From the NCBI GenBank assembly GCA_032207245.1, contig CM063504.1, positions 87,036,075 to 87,100,074 of the forward strand: a DNA stretch of 64,000 nt, read 5' to 3'. Below the pieces are notes generated by a model, which worked only from the letters and a program-made list of their open reading frames with translations, did not search any database and had not been told where the DNA came from. Position 1 is the first letter of the stretch. Each line of letters opens with the position of its first letter. This DNA is from Pardosa pseudoannulata. Lineage: Eukaryota > Arthropoda > Arachnida > Araneae > Lycosidae. The translations under genes and the position numbers were made by a program. Positions 21,917-34,398 of this stretch are shown in pieces.

Positions 21917-24414
21917 TTTTATAAAATAATTTTAGACCTAGAACCAAACTTAGTTACCATTACAAACATTCAGAGAAAGTAAGATAACAAAAATAAATAT
22001 CTATTTCTTTTTTTAGTAAAAACATTTCTAAAAAGGTATTAAGTACATAAATTGAAAATTTAGAAATATTAATTTTAATTTTATTTCATATGCTACAAAC
22101 CAAATAGTTGTTCTTTTTCTAAAGGATACAAGTTAGAAATACACATGAAAAGTTTAAAATATTCATTAGTACAAACATTTTTGTTATAAAAAATTAAAAC
22201 TTATGATTTTACTGTATGTTGCAGTAATATTTGTTATAAGATTATGAATATTAAAAACCCATTTTTGCTTCTCATCAGCTATATTTTGTAATATAATGCA
22301 ACATACTGCATGTTGTGCAGTAAATGTGTATTCCCATATCCTTTTTTTTTTGGGGGGGGGGGGGTTAACAAGAGAAGCATTTGCAAGACTCAAGCCCATT
22401 CTATTTACATTTTATAGATCTTAAATATACGAGGGAACCTGCTTCAGAAGTTTTATAAGGGACTAAACAATTAAAACTTCCATGGGAAAAAACCAACAAG
22501 AAAAATGCCTTTTTTTATACACATGTACACATGCATTAGATATCTTTATAGATGTTATCTAATTTCACTTGTTTTAACTATAAAAATAAGTTTATTTTTA
22601 ATGGCCTTACTATCATATATTCTCATTATTTTTGGTCTTTATATTCAAATGCTTCTTACAATTCTTAATATCTTTAATAAATAGCCGTTAAGCATTATCA
22701 CAGACATGTCCAACTCCCCCCCCTCCTCCTGACCTAAATGCAAAATAATTTTCAGTTTCTGGTCAATAGATAAATCCTTACACTAATTCTCTTGTAGACA
22801 TGTTTAACTATTATTTAATTTAAACATGTCTCTAAGTAGTCTTAATCAAAAACAGTGGCAATATATTAATGCCTCAAAAACTCCTTGAGTGTTTCCAGGC
22901 TAAAATGAGTCAGAGTTAAGACAGATCTAAACTGGATCTCCAACTAATTCTAGCCTGCAATAGCAGCACTGAATCTTAAACATTACAAATGAATGTGACT
23001 TTACAAAACACACACACACAACAAAAGCTTCTTTTAGTGTGAAAATTTGCACTTTATAAGTATTCATAAATGGGTAGTTTCTGATTACCACCATAGAAAT
23101 CTTATAAGAAATTGTTTTAATAGAGAATGCATTTTTTGTCATGCAACTTTTATGGCTTGCACATGGGTCTCAAAGCTAGCTTGGAATCATCCCTTCTCAA
23201 ATCGCCTAAAAATAAATACACTAAGCAACTCTAAAAGTAACAAAGTTTTTTTTTTTTAAATCAATGCCATTGATAATATTCACTCAAGTGTGTTTTTCAC
23301 CTGTTTTAGTGACCCTGTTTCATGAGGATGGCAAATAGCACTTGTGTTGGCTAAAAATTAAACTTCACAATAAAGTCAAAAGGAAGCTTTGTTTGAAGCA
23401 GAATAAACTTCAGCGAGAAAGTATTTAGGAGCAAAACTTTTTAAATTCAAAATTACACTATTACTGATAAACAGTAAAAATCAGGAGCACAGAAATAGAA
23501 ACCTTAAACAAGTTCAACTATACATGTGCATATATATATATTACTTTTGAATAGTTCACATTCATAAATGTATATATGTTAGAAACCTGTTCTTCAAAAA
23601 GAAATATTACTTCATTATGCTAATTTTTCGAAAACCCATAGCCTCAGCTATTTTTTTTTTTAAACAGGGCAATGTATAAAAATTTGAAGTAATTGTACTC
23701 CAACCAACTGCTCTAATTCTGATTGGTTATAATCATACATACCAGTAAGATTAAACACCCATGAACTCCAGTTGTAAAATAAAGAGTACAGCCAAAATGA
23801 ATGAGAAAACAAATTTATTTAATTTCAAGATTTCAAATGAAAACCAAAACATTTAATAACCAAAAGCACACATCCCCAAATGCATAATGTGTTCTTAATC
23901 ATATATTTACATAAATATCACCAAGAGTTACTTAAACATATCTATAATATAATCTATATATAAAATTTCCCTTTCCAAATAGAAATTAAAATGCATACAA
24001 ATGCTGGTCATAAATATTATCCATATGGTCACACACGAATGTCACATGTATTAATCATGGCATGCAATTAGAATCTTAAAATAAAGAAGTTATTACACAA
24101 TAACATGAAAGAAGTACATAACGGCTCTATCATGTATAATAAACAAAATAAAACTGCATAACAACCTCAAACCATTTGCATAGATATATATATATAGAGA
24201 GAGTGAAAAATAAAATATCTAACATGTGTAAAATTTTGATTAGCTTTCAATTAACTTTTTTAAAAGCGAACAATTTTGTTTAATACCTTAAAAAATAAAA
24301 GTATGGTACCTCTTAGGCTTTTTAAGATTTTTCAGCTTTTTTTAAATTTTAAATTTATTTTCCACTTGGAACTATCAATATTTTAGAGATGTTAAAAAAA
24401 ATTAAATAGGTATA

Positions 24415-24451
<37 letters not shown>

Positions 24452-26386
24452 TACCCATGACATTTATTATGCAACACTTTTTCATGGTCTGCCAGTTAAC
24501 AGCCTTTCTCTACATTAAGAAACACTGCCACTTGTTTTTGTGGAATATACTATTGCTGTAATAAGTTAAGAATAAAAATACCAATGCTTTTACATGATTT
24601 TCAGAAGTAAATCAAGATGATCTTTAGTAAAACATATTTTAGCCCAACATTTTGGACAGTATTTTAATGCATGCAATGGCAAAATAAAACCAGTGGTAGG
24701 ATTTCACATATTTGCATAATTCTTGAACTACTTTTTTTTTCTTCATTTTTGCATATTTCAGCAAAACTATATTTTAAAAGTACTAGTGTAAAATTGTCAG
24801 ACATTGTCAGCTACTCAAACTTAACAAATGGTTCATGCTTGTAAAAAAATAGTATAACAATAACTTTCATTTGTAAATCCTGCCACTGGATTAGATAACA
24901 ATGTATATTAGGGGGTGACTGTCCGGCTTACATATATATACTCTAATATTGCACAACGGAACTTCCAGCGACTTGAACTAGTTATTTCAAAATATCTAGT
25001 TAATGTTCGAAATATAATTTGTGTGTTGAACATAGTAATTGCAGTCACTGAATAAGATTATCAAACTTATGCTTTGGTTTTGAAATGTTTACCCATATAT
25101 CTGTATTTAATTAATATTCTGGTTAAGCAATCACCCCACAATTATAAATATATAAATATTGTTAAATATATTAATAAATATTTGTACATAATTGATTTTC
25201 TAAAAACAAACACAGTCATTTATAAGGATGCTTAAAAGCTATATGTATTAATCATGAATTTTTGTATAACAAACCTGATGCAGCAAAATTTTGCTATCAT
25301 TTTGCTGGAGGAAAATTCAAATTTGTCGCTACAGAATTATTCACATAAATCTGAATATAAAATCAAAAAATATTGAGCAGAATACCAAAAATGTCAGTTT
25401 AAAAAAGTACAAAACAGAATGTTTATACACAAACAATATGTACAATCCAACAAATCGTTTGATTCTTTTTATGTAGGCATTTACCAATATATCACTAGTA
25501 GAGTATACAAAGAAATCTACAATAATCAGAGGAAAATATTAATCTACTTTATTACATAGTTAACATATGTATGAAAAAAGAGTGCAGAAAGTCTATTCGA
25601 TGGAAATTCTTAGTTATACAGAGTTCAAATATCTTCACATAAATGTATTTCTCCCTTTATTAATTATCTTAATTTTAGTAATAAGGCAAGAAAAATTGGA
25701 ATTTATTGCATAGAAATCATAGTAGTAAGAAAACTGATTAATAAATTCTCCTTTGAAAAATAACACTATCAAGCTGCTCCATCAAATGATAAACAATAAC
25801 AGGAAAACAAGTTGGGATTATGTACAGCATAAATATAGACTCTTAAATACATAAATCAAAAGTAAGCTGAGAATAGGCTTTGTAAACTTGGCTTGTACTA
25901 ATGCAAATCTCAAAATTGAAAAAAAAAAAAAAAGTCTGAAACTTAAAATATAAAACACCAGGCACATGCACAAAATTTATTATTTGACTAAAATTTAATT
26001 GTTACTTACAATCTGTTACATTTAACACCGATACAACTTTTAAACTATGAAAAAAAATAGCACATTATTCTTTTAAAAATTTGAAAATTATACATATGTC
26101 CAAGTTTTGGAAGCAAAATTAAAAGTTTACACACTTTTGTTTACACAAAAGTTTAGCCGAAAACTGCCGACTCCAAATAAAATTTTAACATTAAATGCAA
26201 GATAATTCTTCAATATGAAAAACCCAGAGCAATAGAAACCTACTGAACATTTAATGACTCATTCCAGAATACAGCTGAGAAAATGTTTTTGTACAACAAT
26301 CATAAAATGAAAAGAACTCTTCTTTACCCCCTCCCTTTTACAGAAAACTTGCTTTGGTCAACCTGACTCTCTTCAGCTCTTAAAAA
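21900..26386 (-). other. AT-rich region 3' of AKAP1, possible long 3' UTR
   Basis: No coding region is visible. Several minus-strand AATAAA signals occur, for example at about 25977-25982 and 23815-23820, so the AKAP1 3' UTR could end at any of several sites. A poly(T) tract lies at 24419-24448, a G-run after T's at about 22341-22364, and a short AT/AG stretch at about 24183-24205. Confidence 0.35.
24419..24448. repeat. Poly(T) tract
   Basis: A T-run of about 30 bases downstream of AKAP1. No TSD or retrocopy body was seen next to it. Confidence 0.9.
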
Positions 26387-26455
26387 CTATTCCATGTCAG
26401 ATGCTATCCATTTTGCCAGTCCTCTAGATACCAATTCTCTGTTGATGAATATGCT
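26387..26455 (-). CDS. AKAP1: AKAP1 terminal coding exon
   Basis: The 69-base exon follows acceptor TTTTTAG and encodes SIFINRELVSRGLAKWIASD with two further residues and TAG. INREL..RGLA.W is the conserved end of AKAP1. A 1.67-kb intron separates it from the previous exon. Confidence 0.87.
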   Translation of the reverse strand, partial: SIFINRELVSRGLAKWIASDME

Positions 26456-29400
26456 CTAAAAAGAGAAATATTTTTTATTTTATTCAAACTAGAATGATTT
26501 CTAACTTAATTTATTCATTAAATTGAAGAGTATGAAATCCATTTGCACTAAGTAGAAACTACAGGTTTACTAAAAACACAAAATTCCATTGGATATTTAA
26601 CACATACTAGGACAAAAATATCTGAATTCCTAAACTTATTTAAGACAAGGTTTTATTAATGAGACTTTATAAATTTACAGTTGTTTGTAAATATGTTTTC
26701 TGCTGTTACAACTTTAGAGTGAATTATTTCTGTGATACAAAGCATTAATCATAAATTAGAAAAAAAAAAAAATACTATGCCTCAATGATGAAAGATTATG
26801 GCATTTCACCAACTTAATAGGGTTTGAATGGGGAAGAATCATCAACCTTTAAGAAGGATAGTATGCAATAGTGTCTGCAGCATAACAGCACCAGTGACTG
26901 GAATGTGGAAGTAACAGCTGGATGAGAATAGGACCACTCAGAAATCTGAGAGTAGATATTAAAAATAATATTGTGCAATGATAAACACCTGGTCTGCAAG
27001 GTGCTGATGAATCATACAGCTTCATTGCATTGGTCTACTGCTACATGTATATCACTGTAGAACACCTAAAGTTATGGAGAGTAACTGTGTACCATGATTG
27101 ATCCCAGCTGCTATAAATTGTGGGTAATCTTTACAGCAACAGGTACATCAATGAATTGCTCAAGCCCAAAATTGTTCTTTTCAAGGCTTTCTTGGTAGTC
27201 TTTTCATAAGGACGATGTATGCCCACATGTTGCAAAGTGTTGACTTCTTTCCAGCAGAATACTTACAGCTTCTTCATTGGCTTGCTTATTACCTGGATAT
27301 CTTGCTGGGAGGATCATGTAGGATTTTACTGGCTGGTGTCCCGCTTGTGTTCCTTGTCATGCAGTTTCAACAGAGCCCAACAAGTTTGGGCATGAATACA
27401 AACAAAATGGAATGCTCTTCCCCATGCAAACATTCAATATCTGTTTAAGACATATCATATAGCAGCATTTTATTGCACATGTAGTGGCTACGTTAAATAT
27501 TGATATCAGATTTTTTTTTCTCTTTGAAAATGTTATCAATTGTTTGTACCAATACAAGTCCTTAGTGCAAATTAAATTTATTTCTGAAAATTCTTCAATG
27601 GTGTTGCATTTTTTATCCAGGAAAAAAAAAAGTAAATAAACTATCTTTCTGCCTATATTAGTAGTCTAAATTTTTCATGTTCATTTGAGCATATGAAATT
27701 GAATTTTGAATATATCAGAATTTGGTAAAGATTTTAAACCCACTGAGACTAAACTCTTAAAAAATTGCACTGAAGTAAACCTAACATCTAATTTTTTAAT
27801 GGTTAAATACAAGAATCTTGAAGAAAAAAAAATTTCAATTTCAGCCTTAATTTAATAATGTATTAAGGTGTTAACAGTACAGTTGGATGTCAGATAAATA
27901 ATTCAAAAGTAAGATTGTTGCTCTGAAGATTAGCTGAAGTATTTAACAGATTATATTTGGCCAGTTAAATGACTGAATTATTGTTAAACAAACTCCTTCA
28001 TTCCTAAATGGTGTGTGTGTGTGTGTGTGTGTATACACACATATATGAAACTATTACACTTTGAAGTTAAAAAAAATACTGTTAACAAATTAATAAAGGT
28101 TTAAAATAAGACTCAATACTTACACTAGCTCCAGTGACTTTATACAAATTTACAAAAGGAACTTTATCCTCGTGATAACCAACAACATAACCCTGTACTA
28201 TCTGACCCTGCGCTAATTCTTCGAAAGCTGCAGTTGCTTCAGGAGACCATTCAGTTTCACCTAATAAAATAAATAAAATTATTATAAATTAGACTGAATA
28301 ATTGAAATAATACAGAAATACATTTCAAAAGGATTTCTTAACAAAATAATAAGTACCATCTGGAACAGTGACACTGCCTAAATAACACTCTGTAGCTTGG
28401 AATGGCACACACATGAAATCAACCCTAAAAGTAAAAAAATATTATATAAATAAAATAAAAATTCTAGTTAAGGATAAGATGCCATTACAACTGACAATAA
28501 CAAATCAAAGGATCAAATTAAAATGGAATCTAGTATATTAGCTTTAAAATGAAGTGAAAATTTTTCCCTTCTAATACATCAATTTTTTAATTTTTAAACT
28601 TGTACAATTGTTTAATATTTTAAGGTCAGTTATTACAAGTCGTTTTATAATTATATCACCAGGAGTATCTTTAGAAATTGAACTTTAACACTATAATTTA
28701 TTCCTAAATGTGAATAAAATTGAGTTATTAAATACAAATGAACATTTAGAAAAATCAAGGCCAGAAAATATATTAAATGGAATGTGAACTTTTTGCTCAA
28801 AGTAAATATAAAAATTAAGTTTACTAAATGTGAACTAAAGTAGCCCTACATTGATACAAAAATGGCATTCAGAGAGAAATACTGATTTACACTAATGAAA
28901 CTACTCCATCATTATTTTCAAAATTTATTATTAGAACTTAGAGATTAGTTTTTCAAATGAAAAAAATATATAAATTCTGAAATGTTAATATTCAAATACC
29001 TAAATATGGCAACGATTTTATGCACATATGTTAACATATATGATTCTATTATTAAGATCAGTTTAAATAGGATTTAAAAGAAAAATTCTCTTGATATAGA
29101 CTAGTTTTTTTTTTTTTTATAAATTACATTATCATCTGTATGTGCAGTGTTAAATGCAATTACTTCATCTATACATACTATAGATATAAAAAAAGAATTA
29201 TTAATCATTAAGATATACAATATTCAATTAGTTACCTTATTTGTTTAAGAGTAGCTCTAGGCACAACTGCATATCCACCATAGTCCAAAAATTTAAGTCG
29301 ACATTCATCAGTTTCTTCAAAAACTTCATCAATTTCAGCTCTAAACCACCCACCTCCAATTTTTGCAGCACATATAAAACCTATTCACAAAAAAAGAATA

Positions 29401-32400
29401 TTATGCATTACAATATATCAAAACTTTGACAATTACATTTTTATTACAATTATTTTTACTATTAACAAAAATTTTTTTACATATAAGCGTTCAAAATAAA
29501 GAAAAATTATTTTTTTATTTAAAGATCTACAACAGTACTTTTTTATTTAAAAATCTGAATATTGATAATGTTCCTTTTTTAAAGAAATTTTAACAATTCA
29601 CAAAACAACGAAACAAAAGTTCTTGAACTTGATAAATATGAAGAAATATGAAAGAGCAAAAATTTATGTGTATCTTTCAGTTTTCATTTTCCTACTTATT
29701 TACAAAGTATTAATGCAAAAACAAAAGGAGGGGGGAGGTAGAGATATTAATATTGTTAATATGATTAAAAACACAAAAATGTAATTTGTAATTACAGAAA
29801 ACAGCTTGTAACAAAACACCCCTGAATGAAAAATTAACGAGATACAGAATTTTTCACAATCACAGAATATCATAAATTTATTATTTTTATTAGTATTATT
29901 ACTGTTACAAGCATACAATATTAGATTATAGAAAAAGGAAGCAAGCATTATGTGGCTATATATTAAAAATTACTGGGCTCTGTCAACATTATAATAAAAG
30001 ATAAGCATACACATTTAATTGCAGTAAACTATATTTTCTGAATTTTCATTATAGTCTCGAATTTGAGGCACATAAAAATATTGATTGAATTGGTCTCCTA
30101 CTAAAGGATTAATTAGTCCTAAATCCTCTTGTAGGAGGCAAATATTTTAATTATTTTTTTAATTGCAGATATAAGGACAAATTTTATATTCAAATATGTC
30201 AGAGGTTAAGAATATGATATTCTTAACCTCTTGCCTTATGAAACAAGCGACTATTGTGTGTGCCATTTTCGTTGAAAGCATTTCTCATGCGTCGTGACCA
30301 GAAGCAGTTTCATCACGGGCTAAATTATGAGCTAACCAGTGGACATTAATAGTATTGATTTCTATTTAATAAAACCACAGAATTTGATAATTATATTTCA
30401 TTTCATTTTTATTAAAAAACTTATTAATGTTTTTATTTCACATATTATTTCTATGTTTTTGGTTATATAACAAAAATAAAAATTTTCATTTAAATATTTT
30501 CTCTGTAGAATTTATTGCTTGAATAACCTATAAGTGAGTAATGTATAATATTAGTCAACATTTTATAAGGGGTATTGTTTTATTACTGATACAAGCTTTT
30601 CACATTTGGCCAGACAGAATCATCACTTGTGTGATGAGATTCTCATTTTAGGCATAGCAGTACGATCGTGTCTCCCATACATTGTTTTAAGGCAAAGGGT
30701 TAACAAATAGAAATTAACAAAACAGGAAGTAGTTTAGTTTGACTAGAGCTAACAGTGATTTTCCCATTTTAATGATTAAACATTTAACATCACCATGCAT
30801 GAAATCCAACCATTTAAATTAGGAAAATGAGAGTCAAAATCTCCAAATAATTTTATTTATAGGTAAAAGAATGAGCAAGCAACAAAGACATACCTTTATC
30901 AATGTGAGACAATGGTGGTGCATTTACATCCTGAGAATACACTGCTGACATTTTGGATGTTAAAGAGGGAAGTGAATGAAATGTAGGATGAGTAGGCTGT
31001 TGAAGAAAGAAGTGCCCAGCATTTACTGTAGCACACAGCATGGCCTCAAATGATACACCTTCTGGAATACTTAACTGCAAAACATTTTAATGAAAGTTTA
31101 AACTTCTATAAATTAAATATTAATAAATTATAATTCTAAAACTTCAATCATTCTGTCAATTTTTTAAAATTATAATAGCTAAATTAATTAAAATTCAAAA
31201 ACAAAGATTTTCTGCCACAGATGATTTTCTTAAACATAGACAACATTTGATTATAATAAAAAATTAAGATGAATAAAACCCCATGACATTTTATTATGAA
31301 TCCTTCATTAAAATTAAAAGCTTATTTAAACTTTGTATGTCAACTTTCTAAACTGGTAAAATTATTAAAGAATAAACTTATTATCTGAAAGAAGTTTTCT
31401 TCACATCAAATTATACATATGTCTTACACTGATTACATAATTAAATTTGTTTCACACATTAGTTAATAGTTTTAGCCCTATTACAATACTTATTTATGAA
31501 TAATGTACAGTCCATGGCCATATTATAAGATGCACTACAGATTTTTAAAATAACTGCATGCTTCATACTGCAGCATCATGCTACTGGAAAACTATTTTTA
31601 TTTGTATTTATTTGTGTATCAAGGCTCGCTCTGACGTCAGTTGAACGTGTTTTTGCTATCTGGGGGTGGGGGGTGGGTCCCCATGCCTCCATTCTCTCCT
31701 CCCTAACCTCTCCTAACATTTTGTGGGACTAGATATCAGTATATAAGTAAAAAAGCTTTGTGAAACAAGTTCAGTATAAAAAAGACTGATAAAACTAGTT
31801 ACTGCTGCAGGTCAGCAAATGCTTCTCGAATGGCAAGCATTCTCTTACCTTCAATGTCATTCATTATTTATGTAAAATGAAAGAAACTTTTGCATAAAAA
31901 CACCATACAGTCCAGTCAGTGAAAACTGATTTGTGAGGAAAAAAAATACCCCTCTGTTGAATTGGGTGGGTAAATATACTGAGTCATGGAATTTATCAAA
32001 AGTTTATCAGTGCATGTGAAGAGAGAAGTTGCTAAGACATAATCATAAACAAAACACAGCTATTAGAAAAATTCATCGCTGAGTAGAATCATCATCCACA
32101 AATGCTGCACAGTATAGTTTAACATCAACATCTTTTGTCTCTAAGACAAAAGGTAGCTTAATAGAAATGGAAACTTTAGGATACATTTTAAAAATTTTCA
32201 AACAAATATTTTTCAATATTTTTAATGTTTTATTTGTGACAGCATCTATACAAGAAGTAAATTGTACATAGAAATGACATTCATTGTAATTAAACATTTA
32301 AAGGCCAAATTTTAGTAGCTGTTAATTAAAATTTTGGCTAAAAATATAATGGATCCTATAATTTGGTCAAGCACTGTACATTCTATTTTTTTTTTCAAAT

Positions 32401-33243
32401 CTTTTCTACACATACATTACAAATTAAACTTTAACAGCTATATAATAATATAATATTAAAATAGGTGACATACTTATAGTGCAGTATAAAATTATATATT
32501 ACATATATCATTTGGTTTTAAATTCTTTGCAAAATAGCATACTTCTTTTTATGCATTCACAGAAATTGAAGAAAACTTTGAAAAAAAAAAACTAAAAACT
32601 AAAAAATTTTAGAATTATTAAAAATATATTTAGAATTATGAAATAAAAATAAGAAAAATTTTCTTACTGGAGAAATATCCAGATAGTGTTGAACATTAAA
32701 AGGCATTAAAGTTATTTGTGATAGTGTAACTGTTGGGTACGTTTCAGCTGGAAATCTTTTTCGAATCATTTTTAGTGCAGCGTGTATTTCATCATCAGTG
32801 CCTAAAATATAAAATTTACAAATACATTGCATTAAAACACACAAAAACAAAGATCTGAGGAAACATCTGAATAAAAAAACTGAAAAGATTTCAATTGCAA
32901 AACAAAAACTTTAAGTGAACAAAATTCAAATCTTAAAAATTTCATCACAAAATAAAATTAAAAAAAAATTGACTTATTAAAAAAAAAAAAAAAAAAAAAA
33001 TTATATAAACTTACCTGTTACAGCACAAATTTTTTTGTGGCAGAAGTATGGATGACGTTTTATCAGGATATTAGCATTTGTCTGTTCTTTGATGTATCGT
33101 ACATGTCTACCATTCCTTCCTATCAGAAGACCAACCAATTCTTGTAAAATGTCAAATTCATAAACTCTGACACCAGTCACAAGGTTCCCCTGATAAGTTT
33201 CAAACTGATTCTCACTTGGGCCTTTACCACTGTCACTAGAACC
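26387..33243 (-). CDS. AKAP1: A-kinase anchor protein 1 (AKAP1), C-terminal part, seven exons, 5' end missing
   Basis: Seven exons join in phase into 320 codons plus a TAG stop: 33015-33243, 32668-32801, 30894-31074, 29236-29380, 28357-28424, 28124-28260 and 26387-26455. All introns have GT-AG borders. Residues about 25-115 form a KH domain with the GXXG loop as GRNG (residues 42-45). Residues about 122-250 form a Tudor domain with FFLQQPTHPTF at 143-153, GGGWFRAEI at 190-198 and FLDYGGY at 212-218. The C-terminus carries the family's INRELVSRGLAKWI block. AKAP1 anchors PKA and RNA-binding activity at the outer mitochondrial membrane: the KH and Tudor domains act in RNA and protein binding, while a hydrophobic N-terminus targets mitochondria and a helix binds RII. 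Those N-terminal parts are not in these exons, so the model is 5' partial. Family recognition is from memory of vertebrate and fly AKAP1 and is strong. Confidence 0.9.
28009..28032. repeat. (GT)n microsatellite in AKAP1 intron
   Basis: A GT run in the last AKAP1 intron that continues as tatacacacatatat, giving a small palindrome. Confidence 0.93.
28124..28260 (-). CDS. AKAP1: AKAP1 exon, post-Tudor region
   Basis: The 137-base exon has acceptor ATTAG and donor GTAAGT and encodes WSPEATAAFEELAQG and onwards, ending KVTGAS in phase 0. It corresponds to the staphylococcal-nuclease-like extension that flanks extended Tudor domains. Confidence 0.88.
28357..28424 (-). CDS. AKAP1: AKAP1 exon, VDFMCVPFQ block
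   Basis: The 68-base exon has acceptor TTTTAG and donor GTACTT. It encodes VDFMCVPFQATECYLG, which matches the family's conserved strand after the Tudor core. It ends in phase 1. Confidence 0.88.
29236..29380 (-). CDS. AKAP1: AKAP1 exon, Tudor core
   Basis: The 145-base exon has acceptor GAATAG and donor GTAAC and encodes residues 183-229 between split Gly182 and Arg230. It carries WFRAEI and FLDYGGY, the aromatic residues typical of a Tudor barrel. Confidence 0.92.
30202..30230. repeat. Perfect inverted repeat at MITE boundary
   Basis: Gaggttaagaatat, one base, then the exact inverse. The right arm contains the TTAA and first bases of the 30227-30699 MITE. Confidence 0.9.
30227..30699. mobile_element. 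TTAA-flanked MITE in AKAP1 intron
   Basis: Flanked by TTAA at 30223-30226 and 30700-30703. The terminal inverted repeats read cctcttgccttatg and, from the other strand, ccctttgccttaaaa. The TTAACCCTTTG-type end is common among piggyBac-like elements. It lies between the two Tudor exons and differs in sequence from the 10251 family. Confidence 0.68.
30894..31074 (-). CDS. AKAP1: AKAP1 exon, first half of Tudor domain
   Basis: The 181-base exon has acceptor TTGCAG and donor GTATGT and encodes residues 122-181 plus one base. The block VNAGHFFLQQPTHPTF is the most recognisable AKAP1 signature in the window. Confidence 0.92.
32668..32801 (-). CDS. AKAP1: AKAP1 exon, end of KH domain and linker
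   Basis: The 134-base exon has acceptor ATTTTAG and donor GTAAG. Its first two bases complete Gly77, and the exon ends in phase 0. It encodes TDDEIHAALKMIRKRFP, the last KH helix, then the linker to the Tudor domain. Confidence 0.9.
32966..33000. repeat. Poly(A)-rich tract beside the KH exon
   Basis: An A-rich run ending about 15 bases from the KH exon donor. In the AKAP1 transcript it is U-rich and lies at the start of the intron. Confidence 0.9.
33015..33243 (-). CDS. AKAP1: AKAP1 exon encoding the KH core
   Basis: The 229-base exon has acceptor TTTTAG and donor GTAAGT and encodes residues 1-76 of the partial model plus one base. It starts in phase 0 with GGT TCT AGT. It contains VGLLIGRNGRHVRYIKEQ, the KH helix-GXXG-helix, then the strand NILIKRHPYF. 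The preceding exon is not identified. Confidence 0.9.
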
Positions 33244-33375
33244 CTAAAAGAAAGAGGAAAGACAGTTATGAAATGCTTGTCGATATAAGATGAAAAAGAA
33301 CAGCTTCAAAACAATTTTAAGGAACAGAGGAAACTAAATTTAGTAAAAATTAATGAAATTACTAGCATATAAAAC

Positions 33376-34398
33376 CAAATAAATTAATTAATCTAACAAA
33401 AACTACACTTAACAGAGTAAAATGTAGAGTGAAATTAGGGAACGATTCTTTGGAAGTCTTTTATACTGAAAGAGGATTACGACAAGGCGATGCCCTATCA
33501 TACCTTTTATTCAATCTAGCCTTAGAAAAGGCCATCAGATCATCTGGTATCACAACTAGAGGAACCATTTACCAGAAGACTTTACAAACCTTGGCATTTG
33601 CTGATGACATTGCCTTAGTTGCTAGATCCAGAAATTATATTATAGAAGCTTTTAATTTATTAGAAGCTGAGGCTAGTAAATTAGGCTTAAAAATAAACAA
33701 AGATAAAACAAAATTTATGGAAACTTCCCAGAGTACACCTAATCTAAAATCATTTACAGTGGGAAGCTACACCTTTGAAATAGTTTCACAGTTCAAATAT
33801 CTTGGAACAACTAATCACCACTAATAATGACTTGGACGTAGACATAAACAACAGGATTGCCATGTCAAATAAATGCTATCATAGCCTTAAAAACCAATTA
33901 AAATCTCGATTTATAAGTTTAAAAACGAAAATTAACATCTATAAAACTCTACTTTGACCTATTCTGCTCTATGGAAGTGAATGTTGGGCAATAACCAAAT
34001 TGCATGAAAATAAATTGCTGACTTTTGAACGAAAAATCTTAAGAAAAATATTTGGTGCAGTTCAAGAGAATAATTTTTACAGATCTTTATTCAATTTTGA
34101 AATTTATAAAAAATATACGCAACCTCATGTTGTTAAATTCACAAAAATCAATATATTGTGATAGCTTGGACACCTATTCCAACTCGATGACATAAACCCA
34201 GTAAAACAGCTCACTTTCACTAATCCCATGGGGCAGAGGAAATGAGGAAGACCACCAATTAAGTGACTCAGTAGAGAGGGACTTAACTACTGTCAAAAGG
34301 GGAAACTGGAGGAGTCTTGCAGCAGATAGGAACGGCTGGAAAACTGCTTGGGACAGCCTTGGCCTGTAACAGGCTGTAGTGCTTTAGAAGAAGAAGAT
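33376..34398 (+). mobile_element. 5'-truncated LINE with reverse-transcriptase relic, in AKAP1 upstream intron
   Basis: About 1.02 kb flanked by a perfect 13-bp TSD, tagcatataaaac, at 33363-33375 and 34399-34411. Its 3' end is agaagaagaagat-like. It lies just upstream of the KH exon and runs opposite to the gene. The insertion keeps reverse transcriptase motifs RGLRQGDALS and LAFADDIAL, and downstream the YGSECWAI and LLTFERKILRKIFG blocks typical of non-LTR elements. Confidence 0.85.
33426..34390 (+). pseudogene. Non-LTR reverse transcriptase fragment, disrupted
   Basis: The first part is open to a stop at about 33824, with GLRQGDALS and the catalytic FADD box. The frame shifts near 33812, where the downstream frame reads TTNNDLDVDINNRIAMSNK. 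A TGA in place of an expected sense codon follows near 33957, and further stops occur. The N-terminal endonuclease and the first RT blocks are missing. It is dead as a coding sequence but clearly recognisable. Confidence 0.82.

Noticed and set aside
27000..27450. Exon or retrocopy inside the last AKAP1 intron
   Set aside because: It is slightly G/C-richer and partly open on the plus strand, but no family, splice pair or TSD was found.
31640..31690. G-quadruplex-like G-runs in an AKAP1 intron
   Set aside because: The runs are too few and too closely packed for a confident four-tract motif.
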